Source: Oscillospiraceae bacterium
GTDB taxonomy: Bacteria > Bacillota_A > Clostridia > Oscillospirales > Oscillospiraceae
Length of the DNA stretch: 21,068 bases
Assembly (NCBI GenBank): GCA_017481325.1
Contig: JAFUPG010000070.1
Location: 1-21,068, forward strand
Direction: 5' to 3'
Made by a program: the position numbers and the translations under genes. The notes below the pieces were generated by a model, which saw nothing but the letters and a program-made list of their open reading frames with translations, made no database searches and was not told the DNA's origin. Position 1 is the stretch's first letter. Each line of letters opens with the position of its first letter. Of the stretch, positions 1 to 8,067 are shown one piece after another.

Positions 1-543
1 CTTCTGGTACAGGTAGTAGAAGTCGTAGGACTGCATGATCATGTAGTTGAACTCCAGGAAGCTCAGGCCCTTCTCCATGCGCTGCTTGTAGCACTCGGCA
101 CGGAGCATGTTGTTCACAGAGAAGCAGGCGCCCACTTCACGGAGCACGTCCACGTAGTTCAGATCCAGGAGCCAATCGGCATTGTTGACCATCTGTGCCT
201 TGCCCTCACCGAACTCGATGAAGCGCTCCATCTGCTTCTTGAAGCAGGCGCAGTTGTGGTCGATGGTCTCCTTGGTCATCATGGAACGCATATCGGTTCT
301 GCCGGAGGGGTCACCGATCATGGCGGTGCCGCCGCCGATGAGGGCGATGGGCTTGTTACCGGCCATCTGCAGGCGCTTCATCAGGCACAGCGCCATGAAA
401 TGGCCCACATGGAGGGAGTCGGCGGTGGGGTCAAAGCCGATGTAGAAGGTGGCCTTGCCGTTGTCGATCATCTCACGGATCTCTTCTTCATTGGTCACCT
501 GGGCAATGAGGCCACGGGCCACCAGTTCGTCATAAAGCTTCAT
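1..543 (-). CDS. tyrS: Tyrosyl-tRNA synthetase, N-terminal 181 residues (cut by window edge)
   Basis: Charges tRNA-Tyr with tyrosine in the cytoplasm; class I aminoacyl-tRNA synthetase. The visible 181 residues carry the class I signature HVGH at residues 45-48 in the context [13 protein letters not shown]. They also carry [13 protein letters not shown] (tyrosine and adenylate pocket) and [15 protein letters not shown], both typical of the bacterial TyrRS family. The KMSKS loop and the S4 tail would lie beyond position 1. The ATG at 543 is preceded by AAAGGAGAT seven bases upstream. It is the third gene after the T-box leader at 4364-4749, with a 47-bp gap to the membrane-protein gene upstream and no clear promoter or terminator in that gap. 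It is probably co-transcribed from the T-box promoter. Identity is close to certain; only the truncation limits it. Confidence 0.96.
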   Translation of the reverse strand, partial: MKLYDELVARGLIAQVTNEEEIREMIDNGKATFYIGFDPTADSLHVGHFMALCLMKRLQMAGNKPIALIGGGTAMIGDPSGRTDMRSMMTKETIDHNCACFKKQMERFIEFGEGKAQMVNNADWLLDLNYVDVLREVGACFSVNNMLRAECYKQRMEKGLSFLEFNYMIMQSYDFYYLYQK

Positions 544-590
544 AATATATCTCCTTTGGAAGAATAATAGTTACAATTTTTGTTTTCCCC

Positions 591-2123
591 TTATTTGGGC
601 TGGTGGGCAGTGAAATCCCAATCCTCATAGTCCACCAGAGAGAAGGTAATATCACCCTCGGTGTGATAATAGTAGTACGATTCAATGGCTGGGCTCTCCT
701 CCCCGTGGACATAAGCCTCATAGGGATAGCCCGGCAAGACAATATGGGTCTGGCCACGTTCCATGGCCGCCTCGGTCAGTTGGATCCGATAGGCCTCTGC
801 CTCGGCGTTGCACTGCATCATCCACTGATATCCCAGGAGAATCAGCCCGCAGAGGGCAATCAGCACCGACCGTTTCCACTTGGAGGGAGAGATTTTTCCT
901 GCAAAGGCACCGTTCCACAGGCAAAACAGGCCGCAGATCCAGAGAATATGGCTCAGATACAAGCAGCGCTCCGACACCGGCGAGACCACCGCCAGGGGCA
1001 GGAGGAAGACCACGCCGCTGCCAAACAGGTACAGCAGCCTCCAGCGAAGAACCTTGTCCCGGATGCAGGTGAAGAACACCCAACACAGAGTCAGCAGATA
1101 AATAGCGTTCACCAGAAGTGCCAAAGAGCAGACAATATAGGCCAGAAGCTCATTTTCCCGCAGAGGCATCAGCCAAAGGCGGTTGATCATGAAGAACAGC
1201 ACGCAGAAAACAAGGCTCACCCGAGGCAGCAGCCTCCCTCTGCCCGACTGTCTGCCGCAAAGCTGATAGCACAGGGCGCTGAGGGGGAGAATGACCAGCC
1301 AGTTATTTCCCGTCATCTGATCCGTGATCCTGGTGAGATTTTTCCCTGCCAGCAGGGCGATCTCCATCAGGCCGCCGCCCATGGTACGATAGGCGTCTTC
1401 CTCCGTACCGATGGCGCCGTAGCCCGTTGCCATAAACATCAGAATACAGCCCAGGATCGCACCCAGAAGGTGTGCCACCAGAGGCGAAGACAGCTTTTTC
1501 TCCCGTATCCGGTAGACCAGCACTGCGCCGAAGGACAGCAGGCACATCCCCAGGGTGATGTTCTCCACGAAGAACTGTCCGCAGAGCCCCAGGAGGAAGA
1601 CCGGTATCACAAGCCAGGGGGAATGCTTCCTGCCCTGAAACACGGAAAACAGCAGGCAAACATAGCCCAGCACGCACAAAACCGGCGGGACATAGTTGAA
1701 ATAGCCGGCGCTCCAGGCATAGGTCTGGGCAAACATGGGTGCCGGCAAGGCAATGACCAGGGTGGCAGCGAGGATACGCCCGGTGAGGCTCCTGATCCTG
1801 CACAGGCGCAGCACCAGAGCGATGATCCCCGTGATGCCCAGGCAGATCAGGGCATGGCGCAGCAGCTCCGAGGAGGCCACAAAGCCTGCCAGGAAATTGC
1901 CCAGATAACGGCCGTTGAAGCACACAGCCGTGGCTCTCGCCCAGGTAAAGCCCCGATAATAGGCATCATAGAGGCCGATAAAGGGGTGGTGTGGGAACAG
2001 GAACCAATCGTCGCAGGTCACCGGGAAGCCCCTGGCCAGAACCGTCAGAAACAGAAAGCAAGCCAGGAGGAACACGGCGGTAAATATTCGATTTTTCCTT
2101 GGAAATAAAGTAGATTCTTTCAT
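591..2123 (-). CDS. Polytopic membrane protein, DUF6056-like (possible GT-C-type glycosyltransferase)
   Basis: A 510-residue integral membrane protein with roughly ten to twelve hydrophobic segments, starting with one at residues 13-31. The first outside loop carries CDDW (37-40), followed by NGRYLGN (70-76) and WSAGYFNY (137-144). From memory this is the pattern of DUF6056 proteins, which resemble GT-C membrane glycosyltransferases with an acidic pair in the first loop. The C-terminal 80 residues form a tyrosine-rich soluble tail (YYYYH near residue 483). AGGAG lies five bases before the ATG. The gene sits between the GH18/SLH gene (55 bp upstream) and tyrS (47 bp downstream) in the T-box operon, which suggests a cell-surface glycan role. 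Substrate and activity are unknown; family assignment is by motif recall, not alignment. Confidence 0.8.
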   Translation of the reverse strand: MKESTLFPRKNRIFTAVFLLACFLFLTVLARGFPVTCDDWFLFPHHPFIGLYDAYYRGFTWARATAVCFNGRYLGNFLAGFVASSELLRHALICLGITGIIALVLRLCRIRSLTGRILAATLVIALPAPMFAQTYAWSAGYFNYVPPVLCVLGYVCLLFSVFQGRKHSPWLVIPVFLLGLCGQFFVENITLGMCLLSFGAVLVYRIREKKLSSPLVAHLLGAILGCILMFMATGYGAIGTEEDAYRTMGGGLMEIALLAGKNLTRITDQMTGNNWLVILPLSALCYQLCGRQSGRGRLLPRVSLVFCVLFFMINRLWLMPLRENELLAYIVCSLALLVNAIYLLTLCWVFFTCIRDKVLRWRLLYLFGSGVVFLLPLAVVSPVSERCLYLSHILWICGLFCLWNGAFAGKISPSKWKRSVLIALCGLILLGYQWMMQCNAEAEAYRIQLTEAAMERGQTHIVLPGYPYEAYVHGEESPAIESYYYYHTEGDITFSLVDYEDWDFTAHQPK

Positions 2124-2178
2124 TCCGACTCCTAAAAATCCAGAAAATTGACTATCCGTTTTCCCCTGAGGGAAGCAT

Positions 2179-4347
2179 TCAAGCGGTCAGAAAGCGCATC
2201 AGAATGGTAGCCACCTGGGCTCTGGTGGCGTTGCCGTTGGGGTCTAAGACCACGGCGGAGCTGCCGGGCTTGGTGGTACCGTTGAGGTATTTTTCCGCCA
2301 CCGCCCAGGAGAGGGCATCCTTTGCCCAGGGGGCTACGGCGGCTTCGTCGGGATAGGCGCTGAGATCGCCACGGGAGGCGGTGTCATAGCCCTTGGCGGC
2401 AGCATAGCGGTAGAGGATGGCGGCGATCTGCTGACGGGTCACGGGGCTGTCGGGATCGAATTTACCGCCGCCCACACCGTTGACAATGCCCTGGGAGGCT
2501 GCCCAGGCCACAGGCTGGGAGTACCAGATACCCTTGGGGACATCGGAAAACTCTGCCTCACCGGCCTCGGGGCTGCCCTCGGCACGCCACAGGACGGTGA
2601 CCAGCATGGCTCTGGTCATGGAGGTGTCCGGTTCAAAGGTTGTGGGGGTGATGCCGTTAAAAAGTCCCTTCTCCCAGGCATATTCCACGCCGGGGGCGTA
2701 CCAGCTGTCGGGGACCACGTCTTCAAAGGGCAGGTCGCTCTGCTTGGCGGCTGCAGCTTGGAAGAATTCCTGATTTTCGGAGGCAAGATGGAACATGGCA
2801 GTGCCGCCCAGGCCGTAACGGGTGGCGTAGGCAATGCGGTTCTTCATGCCCTGTCGGGACTCGTAGCAGACCACGTAATCGCAGTTATCTGCCTGATAGG
2901 TGAAATAGCAATCGTCAGTGGCAGTATCAGAGGTCTGTGGCTGGGCGTTGTAGGTCTGCTGCAGCTCAAGAACTTCGTCGTAGGTGACGTTTTCGGCGGT
3001 CTTGCGGCTGAGATTATAGCGGATGCCGTAGGAGGACAGGCCGATGAGCAGCTTCTCAGCGCCCATCTCCAGAGCGGCATAGCGGAGGCAGCGCTCCAAA
3101 TAAGTGCGGTTACTCATTTCGCCGTAGGCACCGCTGTATGGGAAGGAGGCGGCGCTGTAGATATCGTAGGTGATGAGGGTGACCAGGTCGGCCGCTTCGG
3201 AGAGAACCTCGTAGTCATAGAGGCTGTTTTCCTCGTCAGCCTTGCGCATATAGCCGCCGGCGCTGACCATGAGCAGCTTGTTCTCTGCGTGGAGCTTGGC
3301 GGAGAGACTGCGGATCAGGCTGCTGTAGGTGTCACGGTAGGTGGTGCCGTGGATCTCAATGTCCAGATTCAGGCCGTCCAGATCGTGGAGGCGCACCATG
3401 TCCATCAGTTCCTGTGCTGCTACCTCGATGGCTGCGGGGTCGTCCTTCAGCTGCTCCATTACGGAGCTGTCGTACCAGTTGATCACACCGCCCAGGCGAA
3501 GGATGCCTTGCTCCTTGCAGATGTTCAGCAGCTGTGTGGTGTAGAATTTTCCGTCGATGAAGTCGGAGGCGTAGCGGTTGGCATAGCCGGGCTTTTCGTT
3601 CTGCTTCTCCGTGAGCTTGGCGGCGGAGAGGTAGAGGCAGTTCAGAGAGACCACATTGAAATTGTCACTGTTGCGCTCCAGAATATCCAGCGTCTGCTGC
3701 CACTTGGTCTCGTCCCAATAGCAGTCCTCGATGAAGGCCATGGTGTAATCGTAGCTCAGAGCCTGCTGTTGAATTTTCTCCACAGGCTGCAAAACACCCT
3801 CGGGTATCTTGTATTTGGCCTCCAGATCCCGTCGGGGAATGGTGGATGTAACGTCACGGTTAGGGTCGTAGGTGATGATGCCGTAGTCCACCGCCGTATT
3901 GAGACAGAGTATCTCCTCGGTGCTGAGCTGCTCCTGACCACGGAAAGAGCGGAGATTAATGGCATTGATATCGTAGAGCCCCTTGGAATTGACGATGAAT
4001 TGAATGGCTCCGGCATAGGTGATGGGGGTATCGTAGTCCAGCTGCGCAGGCTTGATGACACCCTTGGCGGTCTCATGGCGGATATAGGGCGCTGCCCAGT
4101 CGGAGGGGAGATTGCCGTCACGGTCAGTGGGGCTCTCGCCGTCGATGCCCACGGCCCAGTAGGAGTAGGCTGTGGTCAGGGCGATGAACTCCTCCACCGT
4201 CATAGGACGGTCGGGCTCCTGGGTCAGGTCGAAGTGCCAGTCGGCATGGGTTTCAAAAAAGGATTCGTGGATGGCGCTTGCAGGCACAGCGCCCAAAAGC
4301 AGGGCAAAGGCCAGAATTGCCACAAGAATGCGGTTTATTTTTTTCAT
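2179..4347 (-). CDS. Secreted GH18-family glycoside hydrolase with three C-terminal SLH domains
   Basis: A 722-residue exported protein. A signal peptide spans residues 1-25 (basic MKKINR, hydrophobic core, ASA cleavage site). Residues 45-190 look like a degenerate SLH-type region. The GH18 barrel covers about 200-535, with the catalytic signature DGLNLDIE at 324-331, so E331 is the expected general acid; LITYD (391-395) fits the conserved tyrosine strand. Three SLH repeats follow (about 540-590, 599-648, 663-722), expected to hold the enzyme on secondary cell-wall polymer. GH18 members hydrolyse chitin or peptidoglycan N-acetylglucosamine linkages; a wall-remodelling role is inferred. ATG at 4347 follows GTGAGGT. 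It is the first gene after the T-box terminator, so its expression should depend on T-box antitermination. That is unusual for a surface hydrolase. Confidence 0.92.
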   Translation of the reverse strand: MKKINRILVAILAFALLLGAVPASAIHESFFETHADWHFDLTQEPDRPMTVEEFIALTTAYSYWAVGIDGESPTDRDGNLPSDWAAPYIRHETAKGVIKPAQLDYDTPITYAGAIQFIVNSKGLYDINAINLRSFRGQEQLSTEEILCLNTAVDYGIITYDPNRDVTSTIPRRDLEAKYKIPEGVLQPVEKIQQQALSYDYTMAFIEDCYWDETKWQQTLDILERNSDNFNVVSLNCLYLSAAKLTEKQNEKPGYANRYASDFIDGKFYTTQLLNICKEQGILRLGGVINWYDSSVMEQLKDDPAAIEVAAQELMDMVRLHDLDGLNLDIEIHGTTYRDTYSSLIRSLSAKLHAENKLLMVSAGGYMRKADEENSLYDYEVLSEAADLVTLITYDIYSAASFPYSGAYGEMSNRTYLERCLRYAALEMGAEKLLIGLSSYGIRYNLSRKTAENVTYDEVLELQQTYNAQPQTSDTATDDCYFTYQADNCDYVVCYESRQGMKNRIAYATRYGLGGTAMFHLASENQEFFQAAAAKQSDLPFEDVVPDSWYAPGVEYAWEKGLFNGITPTTFEPDTSMTRAMLVTVLWRAEGSPEAGEAEFSDVPKGIWYSQPVAWAASQGIVNGVGGGKFDPDSPVTRQQIAAILYRYAAAKGYDTASRGDLSAYPDEAAVAPWAKDALSWAVAEKYLNGTTKPGSSAVVLDPNGNATRAQVATILMRFLTA

Positions 4348-4363
4348 GATTACCTCACAAATT

Positions 4364-4401
4364 AATAAATAAAGCCCCCTGCTCCTTGCGGAACAGAGGG
4401 C
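4364..4401 (-). terminator. T-box conditional intrinsic terminator
   Basis: On the minus strand GCCCTCTGTTCC pairs with GGAGCAGGGGGC across a GCAA loop, followed by TTTATTTATT. Its 5' arm overlaps the 3' arm of the antiterminator, so the two structures exclude each other. It lies 17 bp before the start codon of the GH18/SLH gene. Confidence 0.9.
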
Positions 4402-4523
4402 GTAAATTACGCTGTACCACCTCTGGTTCGCTGTCCTCTCACGAGGAGCAGCCTTAGGGAGTTTTCGAAAAACTCCGGCGCTTTCACGGGCGCAACCGTC
4501 CTGCCCTACTGCGGAGACTCGGT

Positions 4524-4620
4524 GGGTTTGCGGCGTGCCCGGTGGTCACGCCCTACGGGTTGCGGCGTATCCGGTGGTCACGCCCTACGGGTCGTGGCGT
4601 ACCCGGTGGTCACGCCCTAC
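4524..4620 (-). repeat. Three tandem 32-33-bp GC-rich repeats inside the T-box leader
   Basis: Read on the minus strand, copies begin at 4620, 4588 and 4556, each starting GTAGGGCGTGACCACCGG and continuing with a variable base and ACGCC. Copies differ at only a few bases. Each can fold into a small hairpin (GGCGT with ACGCC). They lie between T-box Stem I and the antiterminator, where most T-boxes have a short linker with stems II and III. They resemble REP-like intergenic repeats. Confidence 0.85.
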
Positions 4621-4754
4621 GAGTCTGATTTGGTTCAGGCAGGCCGCTCCGGGAGGTATTTCGCCGGGTCTTCCCACCGCCTTGCACCAACCGGCGGCTC
4701 TCTGTGGGTGAAAACTTCGGGTACTTCTTCCCTTCACTGCGTTTTATCTCGCTT

Positions 4755-4783
4755 ATCCTAACAGAAAGTGGGGCGAAAGTCAA
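4755..4783 (-). promoter_or_regulatory. Sigma-A-type promoter of the T-box operon
   Basis: Minus-strand -35 TTGACT (4783-4778) and -10 TAGGAT (4760-4755) are separated by exactly 17 bp. Transcription would start near 4748, just ahead of T-box Stem I. The -35 box begins only four bases after the stop codon of the upstream small membrane protein. Confidence 0.75.
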
Positions 4784-4786
4784 GTA

Positions 4787-5170
4787 TTATCCTGATTTCC
4801 CCTTCTTTTTCTTTCTCTGCGCCCGTAATTCCTTCCACTGGGCGTGGCTGAGGGGCTCACACAGTAGACTGCTCTTTTTAAAGAAGATTTCGACCAGCCA
4901 CTGGGGCAGCTCATGGGCGTGGCGCCCTACGTAGAGGACGCCTGCAAAGATTCCAAGGACAAACAGGAAGGGTGTCAAGATCAGAAGCCAAACAGAAAGA
5001 GGAATTTTCTGAAAACCGCCTACAGAGCCGAGGATACAAACACAGAATACGAAGAAGGCAACAACAATGCAGAACACCAGAATATAGCCTGAGGGTTCGA
5101 GAATATTGCCTCGGAACAGGTCTGTTTTTTGCTTCTTGACAGGAGGCGCTTTTTTCTTCTTCTTTGCCAC
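4787..5170 (-). CDS. Small basic two-helix membrane protein of unknown function
   Basis: A 127-residue protein that I do not recognise. It starts MAKKKKKAPPVKKQK, has two hydrophobic helices (about residues 29-50 and 58-81), and ends in a lysine/arginine-rich tail (RAQRKKKKGKSG). Both termini are probably cytoplasmic, by the positive-inside rule. The start is GTG at 5170 with AAGGA five bases upstream; the stop codon of the SDR gene lies only 7 bp before it, so translation is probably coupled. It is the last gene of the OLE-oapA-dxs-recN operon. No terminator follows; the T-box promoter starts at once. The basic tails could contact nucleic acid or acidic lipids, but nothing in the sequence proves this. 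Confidence 0.75.
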   Translation of the reverse strand: MAKKKKKAPPVKKQKTDLFRGNILEPSGYILVFCIVVAFFVFCVCILGSVGGFQKIPLSVWLLILTPFLFVLGIFAGVLYVGRHAHELPQWLVEIFFKKSSLLCEPLSHAQWKELRAQRKKKKGKSG

Positions 5171-5177
5171 TGTTTCC

Positions 5178-5924
5178 TTATTTGGCCAGATATCCGCCGT
5201 CTACGGGGAGGGTGGTGCCGGTAGTCCAGCAGGCACGCTCGCCCAGGAAGTAGACCACTGCATCGGCGATATAGGCGGGGTCGCCGTAGGAGCGCATGGG
5301 CATTCTGCCGCAGAGCTCCTTCTTGGAGCTCTCCAGAGCCAGGTAGGCGCTGTTGTGCTTGGTGGGGATGGGGCCGGGCATAACGGCGTTGACGGTGATG
5401 CCGTACTGGCCCAGCGCCTCCGCTGCCATATGGGTGAAGCTGCTGACAGCGCCCTTGGCTGCGCCGTAATGCACCTGGGTGGCAGAGCCGGACAGGGCGG
5501 TGATGGAGGAGAAGCAGACCACACGTCCCTTGATGCCCTTCTTTACCATCTGCTCCGTGACCTTCTGGGTCAGGAAGAAGACGGACTTCATATTGACATT
5601 GAAGGTAGTCTCGTAGCTCTCGGGGGTGACCTCGAAGAAATTCTCGAAGAGGCAGATGCCTGCATTGTTGACCAGGCCGTAGATGTCATCATAGCTTGCC
5701 AGCTTCTCTGCCAGGGCGTGGATCTCCTCGTCCTTGGATAGGTCTGCCTGATAGGCGTCGAATTCCACCCCTGCGGCCTCGGCGCAGGCTTTGGCCTCGG
5801 TGATATCACCGGTGTTATAGGTGATGATCAGGCTTGCGCCCTCTTCGCACAGGCGCTTGACAATGCCCAGCCCCAGACCCTTGGAGCCGCCGGTCACAAT
5901 GACTCTTTTACCCTTTAAGCTCAT
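5178..5924 (-). CDS. Short-chain dehydrogenase/reductase (SDR family, FabG-like)
   Basis: A 248-residue classical SDR: NAD(P)-binding TGGSKGLG at 11-18, NNAG at 86-89, catalytic Ser140, Tyr153 and Lys157 (YGAAK), and PGPIPT after the sixth strand. The C-terminal VDGGYLAK is typical of FabG-like reductases. The substrate cannot be read from sequence; other housekeeping candidates for fabG may exist elsewhere in the genome. I place the start at the ATG at 5924 because GGAGGT lies four bases before it. An upstream in-frame ATG at 5936 contains that ribosome binding site and has none of its own. It follows recN by 16 bp and precedes the small membrane protein by 7 bp, so it belongs to the same operon. 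Confidence 0.9.
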   Translation of the reverse strand: MSLKGKRVIVTGGSKGLGLGIVKRLCEEGASLIITYNTGDITEAKACAEAAGVEFDAYQADLSKDEEIHALAEKLASYDDIYGLVNNAGICLFENFFEVTPESYETTFNVNMKSVFFLTQKVTEQMVKKGIKGRVVCFSSITALSGSATQVHYGAAKGAVSSFTHMAAEALGQYGITVNAVMPGPIPTKHNSAYLALESSKKELCGRMPMRSYGDPAYIADAVVYFLGERACWTTGTTLPVDGGYLAK

Positions 5925-5940
5925 AAGTACCTCCATAAAC

Positions 5941-7590
5941 TTACACTTTTAACATTTCAGCTGCGCTTTGCAGCGTGGTTTCCGTGATATTGGCGCCGCC
6001 GATGATGCGGGCCAGCTCCAGCTTTCTGCCCTCAAAGTCCAGAGGCTCCACGGTGGTGTAGGTTCTGCCCTTTCGCTCTGCCTTGGAGATCAGCAGGTGG
6101 GTGTCGGCCATGGCTGCCAGCTGGGGCAGGTGGGTGACGCAGAGCACCTGCTTGTTTTTGGACACGCTCTTCAGCTTCTCCGCCACCTTTTGAGCGGCTC
6201 GGCCGGAGACACCGGTGTCCACCTCATCGAAAATCAGGGTGGGAACCTGATCCTTCTCCGCCAGCACATTCTTCAGTGCCAGCATGATTCGTGCCAACTC
6301 ACCGCCGGAGGCAACTTTATTCAGGGGCTTCAGTGCCTCGCCTGCGTTGGCAGACATATAAAATGCCACAGCATCCATGCCCAGGGGACTTAACTCTGTT
6401 TCGGTAAATTGGCAAGAGAACTGCACCTTCTTCATATCCAGGTCGGCCAGTTCCTTTAAGATGCGCTCTGTGAGACCCTGTGCGGCCATCTCACGGCGCT
6501 TGTGCAGGACGGTGGCCGCTGCACGGGCTTCTTTCTCCAGGGCTTTTTCCTGAATTTTCAGCTGCGCCAGACGGTCATCGGCAAATTCGATGTCATCCAG
6601 CTCGGCTTTTGCCTTCTCCAGATAAGCCAGGATGGCCTGACAATCGGCGCCGTATTTGCGGCGCAGGCGGTGGATCTGATCCAGGCGCTCCTCGATGCGC
6701 TCCAAGTCCCCGGCGGAGTAGGACAATTCATAGAGCTTGTCGCTCAGCTGCTCCGCCGCATCCTCCACATGGTACATCAGGTCGGCAATCAGGCTGTGGA
6801 GCTTCTCCAGGGACTCGTCGTAGCGGGTCAATTTGGAAAGAGCCTTCTCCGCCTGGGCTAAAAGAGAGGCTGCACCGTCGCCGTCATCGCCGCCGTTTAA
6901 GGCTGCTTCGGCACTGTGGAGGCCGTCGGAGAGCTTTTCCGCATTGCGCAAAACCTTGGCCTTGGCCTCCAGCTCCTCGTCCTCCCCTGCCTTGAGATTG
7001 GCACGGGAGATCTCGTCGATCTGGTATTTCAAAGTTTCCATTCGCCGCAGCTTCTCGCCCTCGTCCATGTTCAGGCGGCGCAGCTCCTGCCGCAGCTGCT
7101 GGAGTTTTTGATATTTCCCGCTGTAGTCCGCCAGTTCTTCTTCCATACAGGCGAAGCCATCCAGGAAGGACAGGTGGTAGTTCTCGTCAAAGAGGGCGGC
7201 GGAATCGTGCTGGCCGTGGATATTGATCAGGCAGATGCCCAGCTTTTTCAGCACACCCACGGACACCGGCACGGAGTTGACCCGGCAGACATTGCGCCCG
7301 TCTGTAAAGATCTCACGGTGGAGGGTCAGCTCCTCCTCGTAGGGTACGCCGTTCTCCTCAAACCAGGGAAGGCAGGGCACCCGGTCGAAAACAGCACGCA
7401 CGAGAGCCTTATTCGCCCCCGTGCGGATCATGTCACGATAGGCTCTCTCGCCCAAAATGGCGGAAATGGCATCGATGACAATGGATTTACCTGCGCCGGT
7501 CTCGCCGGTGAGGATATGGAAGCCCTCACCGAACAGGATCTCCGCCTGCTCGATGACGGCAATATTCTCGATATAGAGCAGACGGAGCAT
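5941..7590 (-). CDS. recN: DNA repair protein RecN
   Basis: A 549-residue SMC-like ATPase that acts early at DNA double-strand breaks in recombinational repair. Walker A GETGAGKS is at 29-36. A long coiled-coil middle runs from about 150 to 380. The ABC signature SGGE is at 428-431 and Walker B TLIFDE at 451-456, followed by DTGVSG and the His switch region VTHLPQ. Full length for the family. ATG at 7590 is preceded by GGGAGG eight bases upstream. It lies 15 bp after argR, the classical Firmicutes argR-recN pair. Confidence 0.97.
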   Translation of the reverse strand: MLRLLYIENIAVIEQAEILFGEGFHILTGETGAGKSIVIDAISAILGERAYRDMIRTGANKALVRAVFDRVPCLPWFEENGVPYEEELTLHREIFTDGRNVCRVNSVPVSVGVLKKLGICLINIHGQHDSAALFDENYHLSFLDGFACMEEELADYSGKYQKLQQLRQELRRLNMDEGEKLRRMETLKYQIDEISRANLKAGEDEELEAKAKVLRNAEKLSDGLHSAEAALNGGDDGDGAASLLAQAEKALSKLTRYDESLEKLHSLIADLMYHVEDAAEQLSDKLYELSYSAGDLERIEERLDQIHRLRRKYGADCQAILAYLEKAKAELDDIEFADDRLAQLKIQEKALEKEARAAATVLHKRREMAAQGLTERILKELADLDMKKVQFSCQFTETELSPLGMDAVAFYMSANAGEALKPLNKVASGGELARIMLALKNVLAEKDQVPTLIFDEVDTGVSGRAAQKVAEKLKSVSKNKQVLCVTHLPQLAAMADTHLLISKAERKGRTYTTVEPLDFEGRKLELARIIGGANITETTLQSAAEMLKV

Positions 7591-7605
7591 GGGAAAAGCC
7601 TCCCT

Positions 7606-8058
7606 TTAATCCAGCATTTTGCGGAGCTCGTTGCAGAACTCCCGGGCAGAGTCGGTGTCACGCATAATGACCAGGGAGGTGTCGTCCCCGGCCAGCGTAC
7701 CCAGCACTGTGGCCATATGCAGCGAGTCGATATTGGCACCGGCTGCGGCGGCCAGACCGGGCATGGTCTTCACCACCACCAGATTCTGTGCATAGTCGAT
7801 GTGGGTGACGCACTCCCGAAAGATCACACGGAATCGGGAGTCAAATTTCTCATTTTCGCCCTTGCGGGGGGCGCTGTAGCGGTAGCTACCGAAGCCATCC
7901 AGACTCTTGACGATCCGCAGCTCCTTGATATCACGGGAGATGGTGGCCTGGGTGCATTTGAAGCCGGCCTCGGTCAGTTCCTGCAGCAACTGCTCCTGGG
8001 TCTCAATGCTCTTGGCGGCAATGAGCTCTAAAATTTTCTTCTGTCGGCTGTTTTTCAT
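7606..8058 (-). CDS. argR: Arginine repressor ArgR/AhrC
   Basis: A 150-residue transcription regulator of arginine metabolism that binds DNA as a hexamer with arginine as corepressor. The N-terminal winged helix (about 1-70) contains the recognition helix CTQATISRDIKEL. The C-terminal domain holds GTLAGDDT and a stretch with LAAAAGANIDS, the oligomerisation and arginine-binding region. I choose the ATG at 8058 because AGGTGA sits five bases upstream. A GTG at 8067 in the same frame directly abuts the nadK stop and lacks a site. It is the usual neighbour of recN. No ArgR operator could be picked out by eye near the operon. Confidence 0.95.
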   Translation of the reverse strand: MKNSRQKKILELIAAKSIETQEQLLQELTEAGFKCTQATISRDIKELRIVKSLDGFGSYRYSAPRKGENEKFDSRFRVIFRECVTHIDYAQNLVVVKTMPGLAAAAGANIDSLHMATVLGTLAGDDTSLVIMRDTDSAREFCNELRKMLD

Positions 8059-8067
8059 CACAGTCAC

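Larger units (their letters stand above)
4364..4749 (-). ncRNA. T-box riboswitch leader (tRNA-sensing), probably tyrosine-specific
   Basis: Untranslated leader read on the minus strand. Stem I carries the AGUA motif of the specifier loop (4725-4722) and the AG bulge plus distal loop around 4703-4675. The 3' side of the specifier loop reads GCGAAAUACC (4664-4655). The specifier could be UAC (Tyr, 4658-4656), with AUA or ACC as alternatives; tyrS downstream favours UAC. The T-box itself, AGAGGTGGTACAGCG, is at 4424-4410 and forms an antiterminator by pairing CAGAGG with CCTCTG and GCG with CGC around it. CCCTCTG is shared with the terminator that follows. Uncharged tRNA should stabilise the antiterminator. 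Three extra GC-rich repeats sit between Stem I and the antiterminator. Confidence 0.93.

Noticed and set aside
603..2108. 500-codon open frame on the plus strand opposite the membrane protein
   Set aside because: It is rich in Gln, His and Arg with no hydrophobic core or motif, which is the reverse-complement shadow of a membrane protein gene.
2758..4365. Long open frame on the plus strand opposite the GH18/SLH gene
   Set aside because: It is antisense to a gene with signal peptide, catalytic motif and SLH domains, has no ribosome binding site or recognisable domains, and its composition is that of a shadow frame in GC-rich coding DNA.
4524..4620. CRISPR array
   Set aside because: Only three adjoining copies with no unique spacers between them and no cas genes; better described as tandem REP-like repeats.
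4915..4945. Possible further copy of the GC-rich repeat inside the small membrane protein gene
   Set aside because: Only a short GGCGCCCTACG-like match; the reading frame is continuous and the similarity is too short to call.
5925..5936. Upstream ATG as start of the SDR gene
   Set aside because: The bases following it are the GGAGGT ribosome binding site for the ATG at 5924, and it has no site of its own.
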